64,000 nt of DNA. Origin: Clostridia bacterium (GTDB lineage Bacteria; Bacillota; Clostridia; Oscillospirales; CAG-272). The position numbers and the translations under genes are program-made. Location: assembly GCA_017466445.1 (NCBI GenBank), contig JAFTUC010000029.1, forward strand, positions 62,001-126,000. The letters run 5' to 3'. The notes under the pieces were generated by a model. The model saw only the letters and a program-made list of their open reading frames with translations, made no database searches and was not told the origin of the DNA. Below, piece after piece: positions 36,795-47,075 of this stretch; within the stretch, counting starts at the first letter, position 1, and each line of letters begins with the position of its first letter.

Positions 36795-37745
36795 TCATTC
36801 GTCTTCGTGCTTGAATCCGAGACCCAGTGAGTGAAGCTTTGCTCTCACTTCATCAAGTGACTTCTTACCGAGGTTTCTGACCTTGATCATTTCTTCCTCG
36901 GTCTTGCTTACAAGATCTTCTACAGTATTGATGCCTGCGCGCTTCAAGCAGTTGAAGCTACGAACAGACATGTCAAGTTCCTCAATGGTCATCTCAAGAA
37001 CTTTTTCCTTGACCGTAGCATTGCTATCGATCAGTATCTGTCTGTCTCCCGTTTCCTCGGAGAGGTTTACAAAGAGACTGAGGTGCTCGTTGAGTATCTT
37101 GGCGCCATAGGATACTGCATCCTTAGCAGAGATGGTTCCGTTTGTCTGCACTTCAAGCGTGAGCTTGTCATAATCGGTGATATTTCCGACACGGGTATTC
37201 TCAACCTTATAGCTTACGCTATAAACGGGAGTATAGATCGAGTCGGTGTATATAAGACCGATGACAGGAGAATTACTCTGCTTGTTCTTTTCCTGAGAAA
37301 CATAGCCGCGACCGTGATCGAACGTAAGCTCCATGTAGAGATGTGCGTTATCGCTGAGCGTAGCTATATGAAGATCGGGATTGAGGATCTCTATATCCGC
37401 ATCCTGCTTGATATTTCCTGCCGTTACCTCTGCAGGTCCGGTCACGTCGATGATCGCCATTTTAGCGCCTTCGGTGTAAAGCTTTGCAACGATTCCCTTG
37501 ATATTGAGTATGATCTCGGGTACGTCTTCCTTGACGCCCGGAATAGTCGATATCTCATGGAGAACGCCGTCGATCTTGACGCATACTACTGCGACACCCG
37601 GAAGGGAGCTGAGCAGAACTCTGCGGAGCGAGTTTCCTATGGTCGTTCCGTAGCCGCGCTCAAGAGGCTCTACGACAAACCTGCCAAAGCTACCGTTTTC
37701 ACTTTCAAATTCAGTTGCAACAGTCGGCTTTTCGATATTTTTCAT
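36795..37745 (-). CDS. rpoA: RNA polymerase alpha subunit
   Basis: The 316-residue alpha subunit has the assembly domain ([30 protein letters not shown]) and the C-terminal domain that contacts UP elements and regulators ([23 protein letters not shown], then [14 protein letters not shown]). It lies between rpsD and rplQ, the conserved position. Confidence 0.99.
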   Translation of the reverse strand: MKNIEKPTVATEFESENGSFGRFVVEPLERGYGTTIGNSLRRVLLSSLPGVAVVCVKIDGVLHEISTIPGVKEDVPEIILNIKGIVAKLYTEGAKMAIIDVTGPAEVTAGNIKQDADIEILNPDLHIATLSDNAHLYMELTFDHGRGYVSQEKNKQSNSPVIGLIYTDSIYTPVYSVSYKVENTRVGNITDYDKLTLEVQTNGTISAKDAVSYGAKILNEHLSLFVNLSEETGDRQILIDSNATVKEKVLEMTIEELDMSVRSFNCLKRAGINTVEDLVSKTEEEMIKVRNLGKKSLDEVRAKLHSLGLGFKHEDE

Positions 37746-37827
37746 TAAGTGTTCCTCCTTGTTATTTTTTGCGTTTGATGGTGTACGGCTTTAACTGCAC
37801 CGTAATAAACACGTTGGAGGCTGATTA

Positions 37828-38454
37828 TTACTTCGAATACAACTCAACGATAAGCTGCTCGTCAAACGGAAAATCAATATCCTCTCTCTTGGGCAGTGCT
37901 ACGATCTTTGCGCATGCTTTATCCTTGTTGAGATCAAGCCATGCGGGTGCAACGTGAGACTGCATGTTTTCGATAAGACCTGCGAACTTATCAAGAGACT
38001 TTACGCTGTCCTTGAGTGCGATCTCGTCGCCAAGCTTTACAATAAGCGAAGGAATATTTACCTTCTTTCCGTTGAGGGTGAAGTGTGCGTGAAGAACCAA
38101 CTGACGTGCTTCTCTGCGGCTGCTTGCAAGACCCATTCTGTAAACTACATTGTCAAGTCTTCTCTCAAGCAGGCTGAGGAGGTTTTCACCGGTTACGCCT
38201 TCCTGATTATCTGCCTTCTCGAAATAGCCTTTGAACTGGTTCTCGAGAACGCCATAATATCTCTTGGTCTTCTGCTTTTCACGAAGCTGCATTCCGTATT
38301 CACGGGGTTTCTTAGTTTCTGCACCATGCTGGCCGGGAGCTACCGGTCTACGCTCCATAGCGCACTTTCCGGTAAGGCAACGGTCGCCCTTGAGGAAGAG
38401 CTTTACGCCTTCTCTACGGCAGAGCTTGCATGCAGGACCTGTATATCTTGCCAT
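37828..38454 (-). CDS. rpsD: Small ribosomal subunit protein uS4
   Basis: The 208-residue protein has the S4 RNA-binding fold ([29 protein letters not shown]). Its N-terminus carries four cysteines (C9, C12, C26, C31), the zinc-binding C+ form. S4 initiates 30S assembly and often autoregulates the alpha operon. Confidence 0.99.
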   Translation of the reverse strand: MARYTGPACKLCRREGVKLFLKGDRCLTGKCAMERRPVAPGQHGAETKKPREYGMQLREKQKTKRYYGVLENQFKGYFEKADNQEGVTGENLLSLLERRLDNVVYRMGLASSRREARQLVLHAHFTLNGKKVNIPSLIVKLGDEIALKDSVKSLDKFAGLIENMQSHVAPAWLDLNKDKACAKIVALPKREDIDFPFDEQLIVELYSK

Positions 38455-38478
38455 TTGTCTGTTTCCTCCTTATTATGA

Positions 38479-38883
38479 TTAGACGCGTCTTCTCTTAGGC
38501 GGTCTGCATCCGTTGTGCGGGATAGGGGTTACGTCTTTGATCATCGTAATGTCAAGGCCTGCGGTCTGGAGTGCGCGGATCGCTGCTTCTCTTCCGCTTC
38601 CGGGTCCCTTAACGAATACTTCGATGGTCTTCATTCCGTGTTCGATTGCTGCCTTTGCAGCGGTCTCGGATGCCATCTGTGCTGCGAACGGAGTGGACTT
38701 TCTGGAGCCCTTGAATCCGAGTTCTCCTGCCGATGCCCACGATACTGCGTTTCCGTTAGTATCGGTGATCGTCACGATGGTATTGTTATAGGTCGCACGA
38801 ATATGAGCAGTTCCCTTTTCAATATTCTTGCGCTCGCGGCGCTTTCTGATGACCTTTTTTCCTGCTGTTCCTGCTTTTGCCAT
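38479..38883 (-). CDS. rpsK: Small ribosomal subunit protein uS11
   Basis: The 134-residue protein has the family core [22 protein letters not shown] and the end [19 protein letters not shown]. It is a platform protein of the 30S subunit. It lies between rpsM and rpsD. Confidence 0.99.
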   Translation of the reverse strand: MAKAGTAGKKVIRKRRERKNIEKGTAHIRATYNNTIVTITDTNGNAVSWASAGELGFKGSRKSTPFAAQMASETAAKAAIEHGMKTIEVFVKGPGSGREAAIRALQTAGLDITMIKDVTPIPHNGCRPPKRRRV

Positions 38884-38901
38884 CTTTTTGGTATCACTCC
38901 T

Positions 38902-39270
38902 TTACTTTTTCTTGTTAGCGATTGTCTTTGCGGGACCTTTTCTGGTTCTCGCGTTGGTCTTAGTTCTCTGACCTCTTACCGGGAGTCCTTTTCTGTGTCT
39001 GATTCCGCGGTAGCAGTTGATCTCTATCATTCTCTTGATCTCAAGCGAAACATCACGGCGGAGGTCACCCTCTACGGTGTAGTTTGCTTCGATCTCGTCA
39101 CGAAGCTTACTGATCTCATCATCGGTAAGATCCTTTGCGCGAGTATCGGGATTGATACCGGTAGCTGCGAGAATGTCGTTTGCGCTCTTTCTGCCGATTC
39201 CGTAAATATAGGTAAGGGCGATCTCTACGCGCTTGTTGTTAGGAATATCAACACCAGCTATACGTGCCAT
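38902..39270 (-). CDS. rpsM: Small ribosomal subunit protein uS13
   Basis: The 122-residue head protein starts [21 protein letters not shown] and contains [23 protein letters not shown]. It contacts the P-site tRNA and the 50S subunit. It follows rpmJ in the usual order. Confidence 0.99.
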   Translation of the reverse strand: MARIAGVDIPNNKRVEIALTYIYGIGRKSANDILAATGINPDTRAKDLTDDEISKLRDEIEANYTVEGDLRRDVSLEIKRMIEINCYRGIRHRKGLPVRGQRTKTNARTRKGPAKTIANKKK

Positions 39271-39293
39271 TCAGTTTTTCACCTCTCTTTTAA

Positions 39294-39407
39294 TTAACCC
39301 TGTCTCTGCTTATGCTTAGGGTTCTCGCATATAACCATTACGTTACCTTTTCTCTTTATGATCTTGCACTTATCACAAATCTTTTTAACGGATGGTTTTA
39401 CTTTCAT
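39294..39407 (-). CDS. rpmJ: Large ribosomal subunit protein bL36
   Basis: This 37-residue gene encodes [20 protein letters not shown] at its start and ends in HKQRQG. The zinc ligands C11, C14, C27 and H32 are all present, so it is the C+ paralogue. It lies between infA and rpsM, the conserved place, and shows a GGATTGGTGAC-type leader. Confidence 0.97.
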   Translation of the reverse strand: MKVKPSVKKICDKCKIIKRKGNVMVICENPKHKQRQG

Positions 39408-39437
39408 TGTTTGTCACCAATCCTTTCTGAATTTTGA

Positions 39438-39656
39438 CTATTTTGAACGCCATGTGATACGTCCCTTGGTAAGGTCATAGACAGAAACCTCTACCTTGAC
39501 CGAGTCTCCGGGAAGTATCCAGATATAGTTCATTCGGAGCTTTCCGGACAGATGTGCTGTTATCATATGTCCGTTAGCGAGTTTTACTTTGAAGGTCGCG
39601 TTCGGGAGTGCCTCCACAACCGTACCCTCAAACTCAATTACATCATCTTTAGGCAG
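39438..39656 (-). CDS. infA: Translation initiation factor IF-1, apparent CUG start
   Basis: The OB-fold factor binds the A site of the 30S subunit. Its core [21 protein letters not shown] and [18 protein letters not shown] is complete. No ATG, GTG or TTG exists at the expected place. A CTG at 39656 lies seven bases after GGAGG and gives a 72-residue protein starting (M)PKDDVIE, exactly the usual IF-1 length. The alternative is an ATG 19 codons upstream that would put the Shine-Dalgarno sequence inside the coding region and add residues not found in the family. Confidence 0.93.
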   Translation of the reverse strand: MPKDDVIEFEGTVVEALPNATFKVKLANGHMITAHLSGKLRMNYIWILPGDSVKVEVSVYDLTKGRITWRSK

Positions 39657-39755
39657 AACAATCCCTCCTGATCTGCTTGGCGGTATTTTCTCTACAAGCT
39701 TTTTGCAGAACATCCGCTCAAGTTTATTCTTTTTTTGCTTAGCGTTCCGATACTC

Positions 39756-40505
39756 TCATATTGCGGTAAGCAATACGGGACCGTTATCGGTTATCGCTAC
39801 CGTGTGTTCATAGTGAGCAGAAAGCCCACCGTCAGTTGTCACGACAGTCCATCCGTCTTTTTTTACGAGGACTCTGCCGCTACCCGTGCATACCATAGGT
39901 TCTATGGCGATCACCATTCCGGGAACAAGTCTTATACCGCGTCCGGGTATTCCGTAATTGGGGACCTCGGGAGATTCGTGTAATTCCTTACCGACTCCGT
40001 GTCCTACGAAATCTCGAACCACGGAAAATCCGTCTTCGAGGTTACGCTGCTCGATCGCGCTTCCAACGTCTCCGAGACGTTTTCCGGGACCGATCTGCTC
40101 GACACCCTTCATAAAGCTGTCTTTTGTCGCCTCTATAAGACGATCTGCGAGTTCACTGACTTTTCCACACCTGAAGGTATTTGCGCTGTCTCCGTGGAAT
40201 CCCTTATAGTAAGCTCCAACGTCGATCTTGACGATGTCGCCCTCTTTAAGGATCACGTTCTCGGAGGGGATCCCGTGAATGACCTGCTCGTTTATACTTA
40301 TGCAGGCACTTGCGGGAAAACCTTCGTATCCGAGAAATGACGGCGTTGCTCCGCACTTTTCTATATGGCGGCGAATCATAGTGTCTATATACGCGGTCGT
40401 TACACCGGGACTTACGAGTTCACCGCCAAGAGCAAGTGCTTCGCCGGTTATTCTACCGGCATCTTTCATTATGGCTAATTGATGTGCGTTTTTCAGCTGT
40501 ATCAT
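39756..40505 (-). CDS. map: Methionine aminopeptidase, type I
   Basis: The 249-residue metalloprotease removes initiator methionine. The ligands and signature are present: INEQVIHGIP (H77), IVKIDVGAYYKGFHGDSANTF (D95, D106), and VGHGVGKELHESPEVPN. It overlaps adk by one base, so the two are coupled. The adk-map-infA order is standard in Bacillota. Confidence 0.98.
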   Translation of the reverse strand: MIQLKNAHQLAIMKDAGRITGEALALGGELVSPGVTTAYIDTMIRRHIEKCGATPSFLGYEGFPASACISINEQVIHGIPSENVILKEGDIVKIDVGAYYKGFHGDSANTFRCGKVSELADRLIEATKDSFMKGVEQIGPGKRLGDVGSAIEQRNLEDGFSVVRDFVGHGVGKELHESPEVPNYGIPGRGIRLVPGMVIAIEPMVCTGSGRVLVKKDGWTVVTTDGGLSAHYEHTVAITDNGPVLLTAI

Positions 40506-41140
40506 TATTTACCGCCGAGCGCCTCGAGCGTGAGCCTTGTAGTGTCTGCGACTTCTTCCTGTCCTTCTACAAGCTTAAGCTTGCCTTTGGCGAGATAGAA
40601 GTCCTTAAGCGGCTCGGTACACTCATGATAAATCTGAAGTCTGCTGAGAACGACCTCGGGGCTATCATCCTTACGCATGGTAAGAACGCATCCGTCGTTA
40701 TCGCAGGTCTTTCCGTCCTTGGACGGCTTATATTCGACATGATAGCTTGCTCCGCACTTATCGCAGACTCTGCGTCCGCTCATACGGGAAACGATCTTTT
40801 CGTCGGATACTTCGATACTTACGACAACGTCAAGCTCAACTCCGAGCTCGTCGAGAGCCTCTGCCTGGGCGACGGTACGGGGGAACCCGTCAAGAATGAA
40901 GCCATTCTTGCAGTCGTCCTTTTCAAGTCTCTCCTTAATGATACCAATAACGACCGAATCGGGAACGAGAGCTCCCTGCTCCGTGTACTGCTTTGCGGCA
41001 ACACCCATAGGAGTTCCGGTCTTGATTGCCTCTCTGATTATAGCGCCCGTAGAAATCGCGGGGATACCGAATTTCTCAGATGCTATCTCAGCCTGCGTGC
41101 CTTTTCCCGCGCCGGGGGCACCAAGAAACATTATTTTCAT
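40505..41140 (-). CDS. adk: Adenylate kinase with zinc-type LID
   Basis: The 211-residue kinase has the P-loop GAPGAGKGTQAE, the DGFPRTVAQAEAL motif and a LID domain with cysteines in CDKCGASYHV and TCDNDGC, giving the zinc-stabilised form found in Gram-positives. It equilibrates ATP, ADP and AMP. Confidence 0.98.
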   Translation of the reverse strand: MKIMFLGAPGAGKGTQAEIASEKFGIPAISTGAIIREAIKTGTPMGVAAKQYTEQGALVPDSVVIGIIKERLEKDDCKNGFILDGFPRTVAQAEALDELGVELDVVVSIEVSDEKIVSRMSGRRVCDKCGASYHVEYKPSKDGKTCDNDGCVLTMRKDDSPEVVLSRLQIYHECTEPLKDFYLAKGKLKLVEGQEEVADTTRLTLEALGGK

Positions 41141-41169
41141 TTTCTTTACCCTCTTTCGCAGAAAAAATA

Positions 41170-42555
41170 TTACTGAAGGAATCCCTTGTAATTACGCATT
41201 GTGAGCTGAGACTCGATATCGCGTCCGGTCTCAAGGATAACACCGATAACGATGATTATCGAGGAACCGAGGTTAGCGAACTGTGCGAAGTTGTAGTTAT
41301 AGTACAGGCGGTTAACGAACGAAGCCTGAAGCTGCTGTGCCGCTGCAGTCGAATTGATATCGAGCGAATAGAAGAGATGAAGTATGCTGTTTGCAAGCAT
41401 AGGTACACCTACTACGATGCAGAGGAAAAGCGCACCGATGAAGGTGATTCTTCCAAGTATCTTCTTGATATACGCAGCGGTAGGCTCACCGGGACGAACA
41501 CCGGGGATCATTCCGCCATTCTTCTTAAGGTTATTGGAAACCTCAACAGGATCAAAGGAGATCATGATATAGAAGTAAGCGAATGCTACGATAAGAACAA
41601 GATAGATAGCGAGGTAGAGGATCGACGAAGAGTCGAACGTCTTAAGGAAGGATCCCCAGAATCCGCCGCTCTCGGAGGTGATTCCGAAGAACATGCAGAT
41701 AGTTGCGGGAAGGGATGCGATCGAAGACGCGAAGATTATAGGCATAACGCCTGCCATCGCGAGCTTAAGGGGAAGATTGGTATTCTGTCCGCCGTAAACC
41801 TTTCTTCCGACGACTCTCTTGCCGTACTGGATAGGGATTCTACGCTCACTGTTGGTTACAACTACGATAACGTACATAATGAGAACGCCCACAAGGATCG
41901 TAATGATAGCGGTTATACCAACGCCTACCCAATCCTTAAGCATCTCAATAAGGGTTCCGACGAGAGTCGGGAAGCTTGCTACGATGTTAGCGAAAAGGAT
42001 CATAGAGATACCGTTTCCGATACCGAACTCATTGATCTTTTCACCGAGCCACATTACGATTGCGGCACCTGCACCGAAGCAAAATACGATAACGAGGCCT
42101 GCAAAGAAGTCATCTCTGTAGAGAACGCCCTGAGACTTAAGGATAGCGAAATATCCGTATGCGGTAAGAGCGCCGAGACCTACAGTCACATATCTTGTGA
42201 TCTGAGATATCTTCTTTTTGCCTTCTTCATCCTTGGACATTCTTTCGAGAGCCGGAATAGCGACCGCAAGCAACTGCATTACGATCGACGCGGTAATATA
42301 AGGGGAAATACCGAGTGCAAAGATAGTTGCGCTTGCCAATGCTCCACCGTTAAGTACGTTGAGGTACTGGAAGATAGTTCCGCTATATATACCGCTTCCG
42401 CTGAAGAGGCTCTGAAGAAGTTCATTTTTAACGTAAGGTACGGGTATTGCGGTACCGAGTCTGTAGAGAACAAGAACGAACATTGTGAAAAGGATCTTTA
42501 CACGAATGTCTTTTGCTGCCCATACATCTCTTATTCTACCGAAAAACTTTTTCAC
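41170..42555 (-). CDS. secY: Protein translocase subunit SecY
   Basis: The 461-residue channel protein has ten transmembrane helices and the family motifs NGISMILFANIVASFPT, FAYFYIMISFDPVEVSNNLKKNGG and IPGVRPGEPTAAYI. SecY forms the Sec pore for protein export and membrane insertion. It follows rplO directly with stop and start codons adjacent. Confidence 0.98.
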   Translation of the reverse strand: MKKFFGRIRDVWAAKDIRVKILFTMFVLVLYRLGTAIPVPYVKNELLQSLFSGSGIYSGTIFQYLNVLNGGALASATIFALGISPYITASIVMQLLAVAIPALERMSKDEEGKKKISQITRYVTVGLGALTAYGYFAILKSQGVLYRDDFFAGLVIVFCFGAGAAIVMWLGEKINEFGIGNGISMILFANIVASFPTLVGTLIEMLKDWVGVGITAIITILVGVLIMYVIVVVTNSERRIPIQYGKRVVGRKVYGGQNTNLPLKLAMAGVMPIIFASSIASLPATICMFFGITSESGGFWGSFLKTFDSSSILYLAIYLVLIVAFAYFYIMISFDPVEVSNNLKKNGGMIPGVRPGEPTAAYIKKILGRITFIGALFLCIVVGVPMLANSILHLFYSLDINSTAAAQQLQASFVNRLYYNYNFAQFANLGSSIIIVIGVILETGRDIESQLTMRNYKGFLQ

Positions 42556-42999
42556 TTAGATCACCTCTACCTTTCCGCCAGCCGCTTCAATTTTTTCTTT
42601 AGCGGCAGCCGAAAAGACAGCTGCGCAGACCGTCAAGTTTTTGGTAATCTCGCCACGTCCGAGTACCTTGAGTCCGTCGTTTGCCTTGCTGATAATTCCT
42701 TTTTCGCAAAGCACTTCGATAGTGACAGTGTCACCGTCGTTAAAACGCTCGTTAAGCGTTTCAACATTGATTATGCTATAAATTTTTGCAAATTTATTGT
42801 TGAAGCCTCTCTTAGGAAGTCTTCTGTAAAGCGGGATCTGTCCGCCTTCGAATCCGGGACGTACGCCGCCGCCCGAACGAGCATTCTGTCCCTTATGTCC
42901 TTTTCCGGCAGTCTTACCGTTTCCGGATCCGGGGCCTCTGCCCTTACGCCAAGCCTTCTTTGCGGAGCCTTCAGGTGCTGAAAGTTCATGGAGCTTCAT
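42556..42999 (-). CDS. rplO: Large ribosomal subunit protein uL15
   Basis: The 147-residue protein has the glycine-rich N-terminus ([19 protein letters not shown], then [18 protein letters not shown]) that threads into 23S rRNA. It lies between rpmD and secY. Confidence 0.99.
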   Translation of the reverse strand: MKLHELSAPEGSAKKAWRKGRGPGSGNGKTAGKGHKGQNARSGGGVRPGFEGGQIPLYRRLPKRGFNNKFAKIYSIINVETLNERFNDGDTVTIEVLCEKGIISKANDGLKVLGRGEITKNLTVCAAVFSAAAKEKIEAAGGKVEVI

Positions 43000-43040
43000 T
43001 GTTTCTCCTCCTTCATAGATTTTTAGTCTTTGATTTAGAA

Positions 43041-43217
43041 TTATTCGGCTGCTTCTACCTTAACAAGGTGGGAAATGACATTGATCTTTCCCTTAGTAGC
43101 GTCCGTGTCAGGCAGAACTATGCTATCGCCGATTTTCTTGAAGCCCAGCGACGCTGCTGTTGCCTTCTGCTTCGGAATTGCTCCGATAAGGCTCTTAACA
43201 AGTGTTACTTTAATCAT
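43041..43217 (-). CDS. rpmD: Large ribosomal subunit protein uL30
   Basis: The 58-residue gene lies between rpsE and rplO. Its product begins [17 protein letters not shown] and contains [16 protein letters not shown], the usual short bacterial L30. A GGGGGAAACAAG leader precedes the ATG. Confidence 0.97.
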   Translation of the reverse strand: MIKVTLVKSLIGAIPKQKATAASLGFKKIGDSIVLPDTDATKGKINVISHLVKVEAAE

Positions 43218-43232
43218 TCTTGTTTCCCCCTA

Positions 43233-43730
43233 TCAAAGTTCTTCTACGCTCTTGCCACGCATCTGTGCAACTTCTTCTGCGCTTCTGAGCATACGAAGTG
43301 CCTCAAAGGTAGCCTTAACTACGTTGGTGGGGTTAGTAGAGCGCAGGCACTTAGCTCTGACGTTCTTGATTCCCGCAAGCTCGAGAACCGAACGAACGGT
43401 TCCGCTGGCGATTATTCCGGTTCCTTCGGGTGCCGGCTTAAGCATTACCTTTCCTGCTCCGAATTCTCCGATTACCTCGTGGGGAATCGTGGTACCCTTA
43501 AGGGGTACTTCGATCATATTCTTCTTTGCATCCTCAATTCCCTTGCGGATTGCTTCGGGAGTCTCGGCTGCCTTTCCGAGTCCGTATCCTACGTGTCCGT
43601 TTCCATCTCCGACAACCATTATAGCAGCGAGGCTGGCAATACGTCCACCCTTTACGGTCTTGGATACACGCTTTGTCTTGACAAGCTTTTCCTGGAGGTC
43701 AAGCGTTGCCGCATCTATTCTTTTTGCCAT
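43233..43730 (-). CDS. rpsE: Small ribosomal subunit protein uS5
   Basis: The 165-residue protein has the double-stranded RNA-binding domain ([27 protein letters not shown]) and the C-terminal fold with [15 protein letters not shown]5 affects decoding accuracy and mRNA unwinding. Confidence 0.99.
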   Translation of the reverse strand: MAKRIDAATLDLQEKLVKTKRVSKTVKGGRIASLAAIMVVGDGNGHVGYGLGKAAETPEAIRKGIEDAKKNMIEVPLKGTTIPHEVIGEFGAGKVMLKPAPEGTGIIASGTVRSVLELAGIKNVRAKCLRSTNPTNVVKATFEALRMLRSAEEVAQMRGKSVEEL

Positions 43731-43745
43731 CTTTATTCCTCCTTA

Positions 43746-44102
43746 TCAGAACTTGAGGCCTGCGGCGCGTGCGCCCTCAGCAAGTTCAAATACGCGTCCG
43801 TGGTAGAGATATCCGCCGCGGTCGAAGACCACCTCGGAAATTCCTGCTGCGATCGCACGTTCAGCGATAAGTGCGCCAACCTTCTTAGCGCTCTCCTTAT
43901 TGCTACCACCTTCAAAGTCTTTTTCATATGAGGAAGCGGATACAAGCGTTACACCATTGACGTCATCAATGATCTGCGCCTGAATGTTAGCGTTCGAACG
44001 ATATACGCAAAGACGGGGGCATTCTGCCGTTCCGGAAATCTTTCCTCTGACTCTTGCATGTCTCTTAAGACGCTGCTTATTGGAATCCTTTCTTGATACC
44101 AT
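43746..44102 (-). CDS. rplR: Large ribosomal subunit protein uL18
   Basis: The 118-residue protein, which binds 5S rRNA, has [23 protein letters not shown] and the closing [26 protein letters not shown]. It follows rplF in the spc order. Confidence 0.99.
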   Translation of the reverse strand: MVSRKDSNKQRLKRHARVRGKISGTAECPRLCVYRSNANIQAQIIDDVNGVTLVSASSYEKDFEGGSNKESAKKVGALIAERAIAAGISEVVFDRGGYLYHGRVFELAEGARAAGLKF

Positions 44103-44120
44103 CTTAATCCACTCCTTTCA

Positions 44121-44660
44121 TTATTTACCGGTCTTTCCGGCCTTACGGCGGACATATTCACCGGTGTATCTGATACCCTTGCCCTTGTAGGGTTCCGGAG
44201 GTCTCTTGCCTCTGATATTGGCTGCGACCTGACCTACGAGCTGCTTGTCGATACCGCTTACGATGATCGTGTTTGCATCGGGAACCTGGAAGGTGATTCC
44301 GTCTCCCTCAACGAAGGTGATTCCGTGAGAATAACCGAGGTTGAGCTGGAGCTTGTTGCCTTCCTTTGCGGCTCTGTATCCGACGCCGACGATCTCGAGC
44401 TTCTTTTCGTAGCCCGCGCTTACGCCTACTACCATGTTGTTGATAAGGGTACGGGTAAGTCCGTGAATGGATCTGTTGAACTTTTCGTCGTTAGGACGGG
44501 AAACAAGGATCTCGCCGTCTTTTACTTCGATAGCAAGCTCATTTCTGAACTGCTGGGTAAGAGTTCCCTTAGGACCCTTTACCGTAACGAGGTTACCTTC
44601 AGCTATATCGACACTTACACCTGCGGGAACCTTAATGGGATTTCTTCCTATTCTTGACAT
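44121..44660 (-). CDS. rplF: Large ribosomal subunit protein uL6
   Basis: The 179-residue protein starts [15 protein letters not shown] and has the second-domain signature [20 protein letters not shown]. It binds near the factor-binding site of the 50S subunit. Confidence 0.99.
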   Translation of the reverse strand: MSRIGRNPIKVPAGVSVDIAEGNLVTVKGPKGTLTQQFRNELAIEVKDGEILVSRPNDEKFNRSIHGLTRTLINNMVVGVSAGYEKKLEIVGVGYRAAKEGNKLQLNLGYSHGITFVEGDGITFQVPDANTIIVSGIDKQLVGQVAANIRGKRPPEPYKGKGIRYTGEYVRRKAGKTGK

Positions 44661-44678
44661 CTCTTTATGCTCCCTTCT

Positions 44679-45074
44679 TTACCATACAAATGCAAGTATT
44701 TCGCCGCCGACGTTCTCTTTACGAGCCTTCTTGTCGGTCATGATACCCTTGGAGGTGGAAACGATAGCAATGCCGAGTCCATTCATGACTTTAGGCATAT
44801 CCTCGCATCCTGCATAGATTCTAAGACCGGGCTTAGAAACTCTGCGAAGTCCCTGGATAACCTTCTGCTTACCGATATACTTGAGTGTTACTCTGAGTAT
44901 TCCCTGCTTGCCATCCTCGATCACCTGATAGCTCTTGATGTAGCCTTCCTCGAGAAGAATGTCAGCGATTGCCTTCTTCATATTAGAAGCGGGAATATCT
45001 ACGGTTTCGTGTTTTGCGTTGTTTGCGTTACGGATTCTTGTGAGCATATCCGCAATTACGTCTGATATTTGCAT
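44679..45074 (-). CDS. rpsH: Small ribosomal subunit protein uS8
   Basis: The 131-residue protein starts [18 protein letters not shown] and ends with [27 protein letters not shown]8 binds helix 21 of 16S rRNA. The preceding gap of 129 bases to rpsN is exceptionally long for this tight operon. Confidence 0.99.
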   Translation of the reverse strand: MQISDVIADMLTRIRNANNAKHETVDIPASNMKKAIADILLEEGYIKSYQVIEDGKQGILRVTLKYIGKQKVIQGLRRVSKPGLRIYAGCEDMPKVMNGLGIAIVSTSKGIMTDKKARKENVGGEILAFVW

Positions 45075-45203
45075 ATTTCTTTCCTCCTGTTATGCAAGTG
45101 TTTTTCTTGCTGCCCTCTTTTTCCGTCGGGCTGCAAATCGGCGGTTAAAGTATCCTTTCCTGCCGATAAGACGGAGTTTTGTTACATCTCCGTGGTAGTT
45201 TTA
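45075..45203 (-). promoter_or_regulatory. Unusually long rpsN-rpsH spacer with paired segments
   Basis: The other spacers in this operon are mostly below 40 bases, while this is 129. On the minus strand it contains CGGAG/CTCCG and CCGCCG...CGACGG-type pairings and ends in AGGAGGAAAG before rpsH. It could be a regulatory RNA element for S8, or a relic of a lost gene. No frame within it looks coding. Confidence 0.35.
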
Positions 45204-45389
45204 TTACCAAGAAGCTTTTCTTACTCCGGGGATCTCGCCCTTGTATGCGAGCTCTCTGAAGCAGATACGGCAAATTCCGTACTTACGCATATAAGCATGG
45301 GGACGGCCGCAGATTTTGCATCTGTTGTACTCACGGGTGGAGAACTTCTGCGGTCTCTGCTGCTTAATTTTCATTGATGTTTTTGCCAT
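45204..45389 (-). CDS. rpsN: Small ribosomal subunit protein uS14, zinc type
   Basis: The 61-residue short form has four zinc cysteines (C24, C27, C40, C43) in [20 protein letters not shown] and ends VRKASW. This is the S14 type found in many Gram-positives. Confidence 0.99.
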   Translation of the reverse strand: MAKTSMKIKQQRPQKFSTREYNRCKICGRPHAYMRKYGICRICFRELAYKGEIPGVRKASW

Positions 45390-45405
45390 CTTTATCTATC
45401 CTCCA

Positions 45406-45945
45406 TTATTTAGCGAACGGTGCGCCGAGCTGAGCAAGAAGCTCTCTTGCCTCATCGTCGGTCTTTGCCGTTGTAACGAATGCGATGTCCATTCCGCGGA
45501 TCTTGTCGATCTTATCGTACTCGATCTCGGGGAATATAAGCTGCTCCTTAAGACCGAGGGAGTAATTTCCTCTGCCGTCGAAGCCATCGGGATTGATTCC
45601 CTTGAAGTCGCGGACTCTGGGGAGTGCGAAGTTGAAGAGCTTGTCAACAAACTCATACATAATGTCGCCTCTGAGAGTTACCTTTGCACCGATCTTCATA
45701 CCCTGACGGAGCTTGAAGTTCGATACCGACTTACGAGCGTAGGTAGGAACTGCCTTCTGTCCGGTGATGAGAGTGATCTCGTCGATAATGGTATCGATCA
45801 CCTTTGCGTTTTCCTTTGCATCGCCTGCGCCGACGTTGACAACAACCTTATCGAGCTTAGGGATCTGCATTACGCTCTTGTATTCAAATTTCTTCATAAG
45901 AGCAGGAGCAATTTCGCTCTTGTAAGTTTCCTTAAGTCTAGCCAT
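45406..45945 (-). CDS. rplE: Large ribosomal subunit protein uL5
   Basis: The 179-residue protein, which binds 5S rRNA, contains [38 protein letters not shown] and the C-terminal [20 protein letters not shown]. Confidence 0.99.
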   Translation of the reverse strand: MARLKETYKSEIAPALMKKFEYKSVMQIPKLDKVVVNVGAGDAKENAKVIDTIIDEITLITGQKAVPTYARKSVSNFKLRQGMKIGAKVTLRGDIMYEFVDKLFNFALPRVRDFKGINPDGFDGRGNYSLGLKEQLIFPEIEYDKIDKIRGMDIAFVTTAKTDDEARELLAQLGAPFAK

Positions 45946-45961
45946 TTTTTACTCCTCCTCC

Positions 45962-46351
45962 TTAGTCAAACTGATGTCCGCAAGGAGTTCCGTCTGCCTT
46001 CTTACCGGAGCATACGCGGACTTTCTTTCCGTCGATAACTTCGATATGAGTTCTGACACCCTTGTCACACTTGGGGCAGTAAAGCTGTACCTTGCAAGCG
46101 TATACGGGAGCATCTACCTTAACGATAGCCGACTGCTCGCCCTGTCTTCTTGCCTTAACGTGCTTACTTGCCTTGTTTACGTTCTCAACGATTACCTTGC
46201 CCTCTTCGGGAGAAACTGCGATGACCTTTGCTGTCTTACGCTCTTTCTTGGTCTCGTTTCCTTCTTTGTCTTCGCTGACCTTCCACTTATCCTTGTAATC
46301 GCCCACGCGTACTACTACGATATCACCGGTCTTAACATGCATTCTTGCCAT
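45962..46351 (-). CDS. rplX: Large ribosomal subunit protein uL24 with insertion
   Basis: The KOW-domain protein starts MHVKTGDIVVVRVGDYKDKW and ends with cysteines in LYCPKCDK and RVCSGKKADGTPCG. It has 129 residues rather than the usual roughly 105. A charged stretch of about 20 residues (KVSEDKEGNETKKERK) is inserted in the loop between the first KOW strands. Confidence 0.97.
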   Translation of the reverse strand: MARMHVKTGDIVVVRVGDYKDKWKVSEDKEGNETKKERKTAKVIAVSPEEGKVIVENVNKASKHVKARRQGEQSAIVKVDAPVYACKVQLYCPKCDKGVRTHIEVIDGKKVRVCSGKKADGTPCGHQFD

Positions 46352-46366
46352 TCTGACGATACCTCC

Positions 46367-46735
46367 TTAAAGTACTTCGGGAGCGAGAGAGAGGATCTTA
46401 AGATAGTCCTTCTCACGAAGCTCTCTTGCCACAGGCCCAAAAATACGGGTTCCTCTGGGGTTTTTATCTTCTTTGATGATGACCGCTGCGTTATCATCGA
46501 AACGAACGTAGCTGCCGTCCGCGCGCTTAACGCCTTTGACTGTTCTTACGATAACAGCCTTAACAACTTCGCCCTTCTTTACCTGTCCGCCGGGAGCTAC
46601 CTTTTTAACGGTTGCGACTACGACATCTCCGATGCCGGCGTATCTTCTGCCGGTACCACCGAGTACTCGTATACACATAAGCTCCTTCGCACCGGTGTTG
46701 TCAGCGACCTTCATATATGACTGCTGTTGAATCAC
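46367..46735 (-). CDS. rplN: Large ribosomal subunit protein uL14
   Basis: The 122-residue protein starts [19 protein letters not shown] and ends [17 protein letters not shown], fully typical. It forms an intersubunit bridge with the 16S rRNA. Confidence 0.99.
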   Translation of the reverse strand: MIQQQSYMKVADNTGAKELMCIRVLGGTGRRYAGIGDVVVATVKKVAPGGQVKKGEVVKAVIVRTVKGVKRADGSYVRFDDNAAVIIKEDKNPRGTRIFGPVARELREKDYLKILSLAPEVL

Positions 46736-46790
46736 TGTGCGTTTTCCTCCTTACTTCAATACAATCTTTGTTGTATCTACTTTCACGTGT

Positions 46791-47057
46791 TTACTTAACC
46801 TTTTCAATTATTTCAACAAGGCGCCATCTCTTGGTTGCGGAAAGCGGTCTTGTTTCCATAATGAGTACCTTATCACCGACATCACACTGATTGTTCTCAT
46901 CATGTGCGTGTACCTTAAGGGTGTGCTTTATGATCTTTCCGTATTTCGGATGCTTTACGTTGTCCTCGATCGCTACAACGACGGTCTTATTCATTGCGTT
47001 GCTTACGACCTTACCAACTCTTGTCTTGCGCAGATTGCGCGCTGTCTGTTCCATCAC
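46791..47057 (-). CDS. rpsQ: Small ribosomal subunit protein uS17
   Basis: The 88-residue OB-fold protein has [20 protein letters not shown] and the end signature [19 protein letters not shown]. It binds 16S rRNA in the lower body of the 30S subunit. Confidence 0.98.
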   Translation of the reverse strand: MMEQTARNLRKTRVGKVVSNAMNKTVVVAIEDNVKHPKYGKIIKHTLKVHAHDENNQCDVGDKVLIMETRPLSATKRWRLVEIIEKVK

Positions 47058-47075
47058 GACTTATCTCCTTCCTAC

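Noticed and set aside
41080-42981. A 633-codon open frame opposite secY and rplO
   Set aside because: Antisense to highly conserved genes, with no family features and no translation signals.
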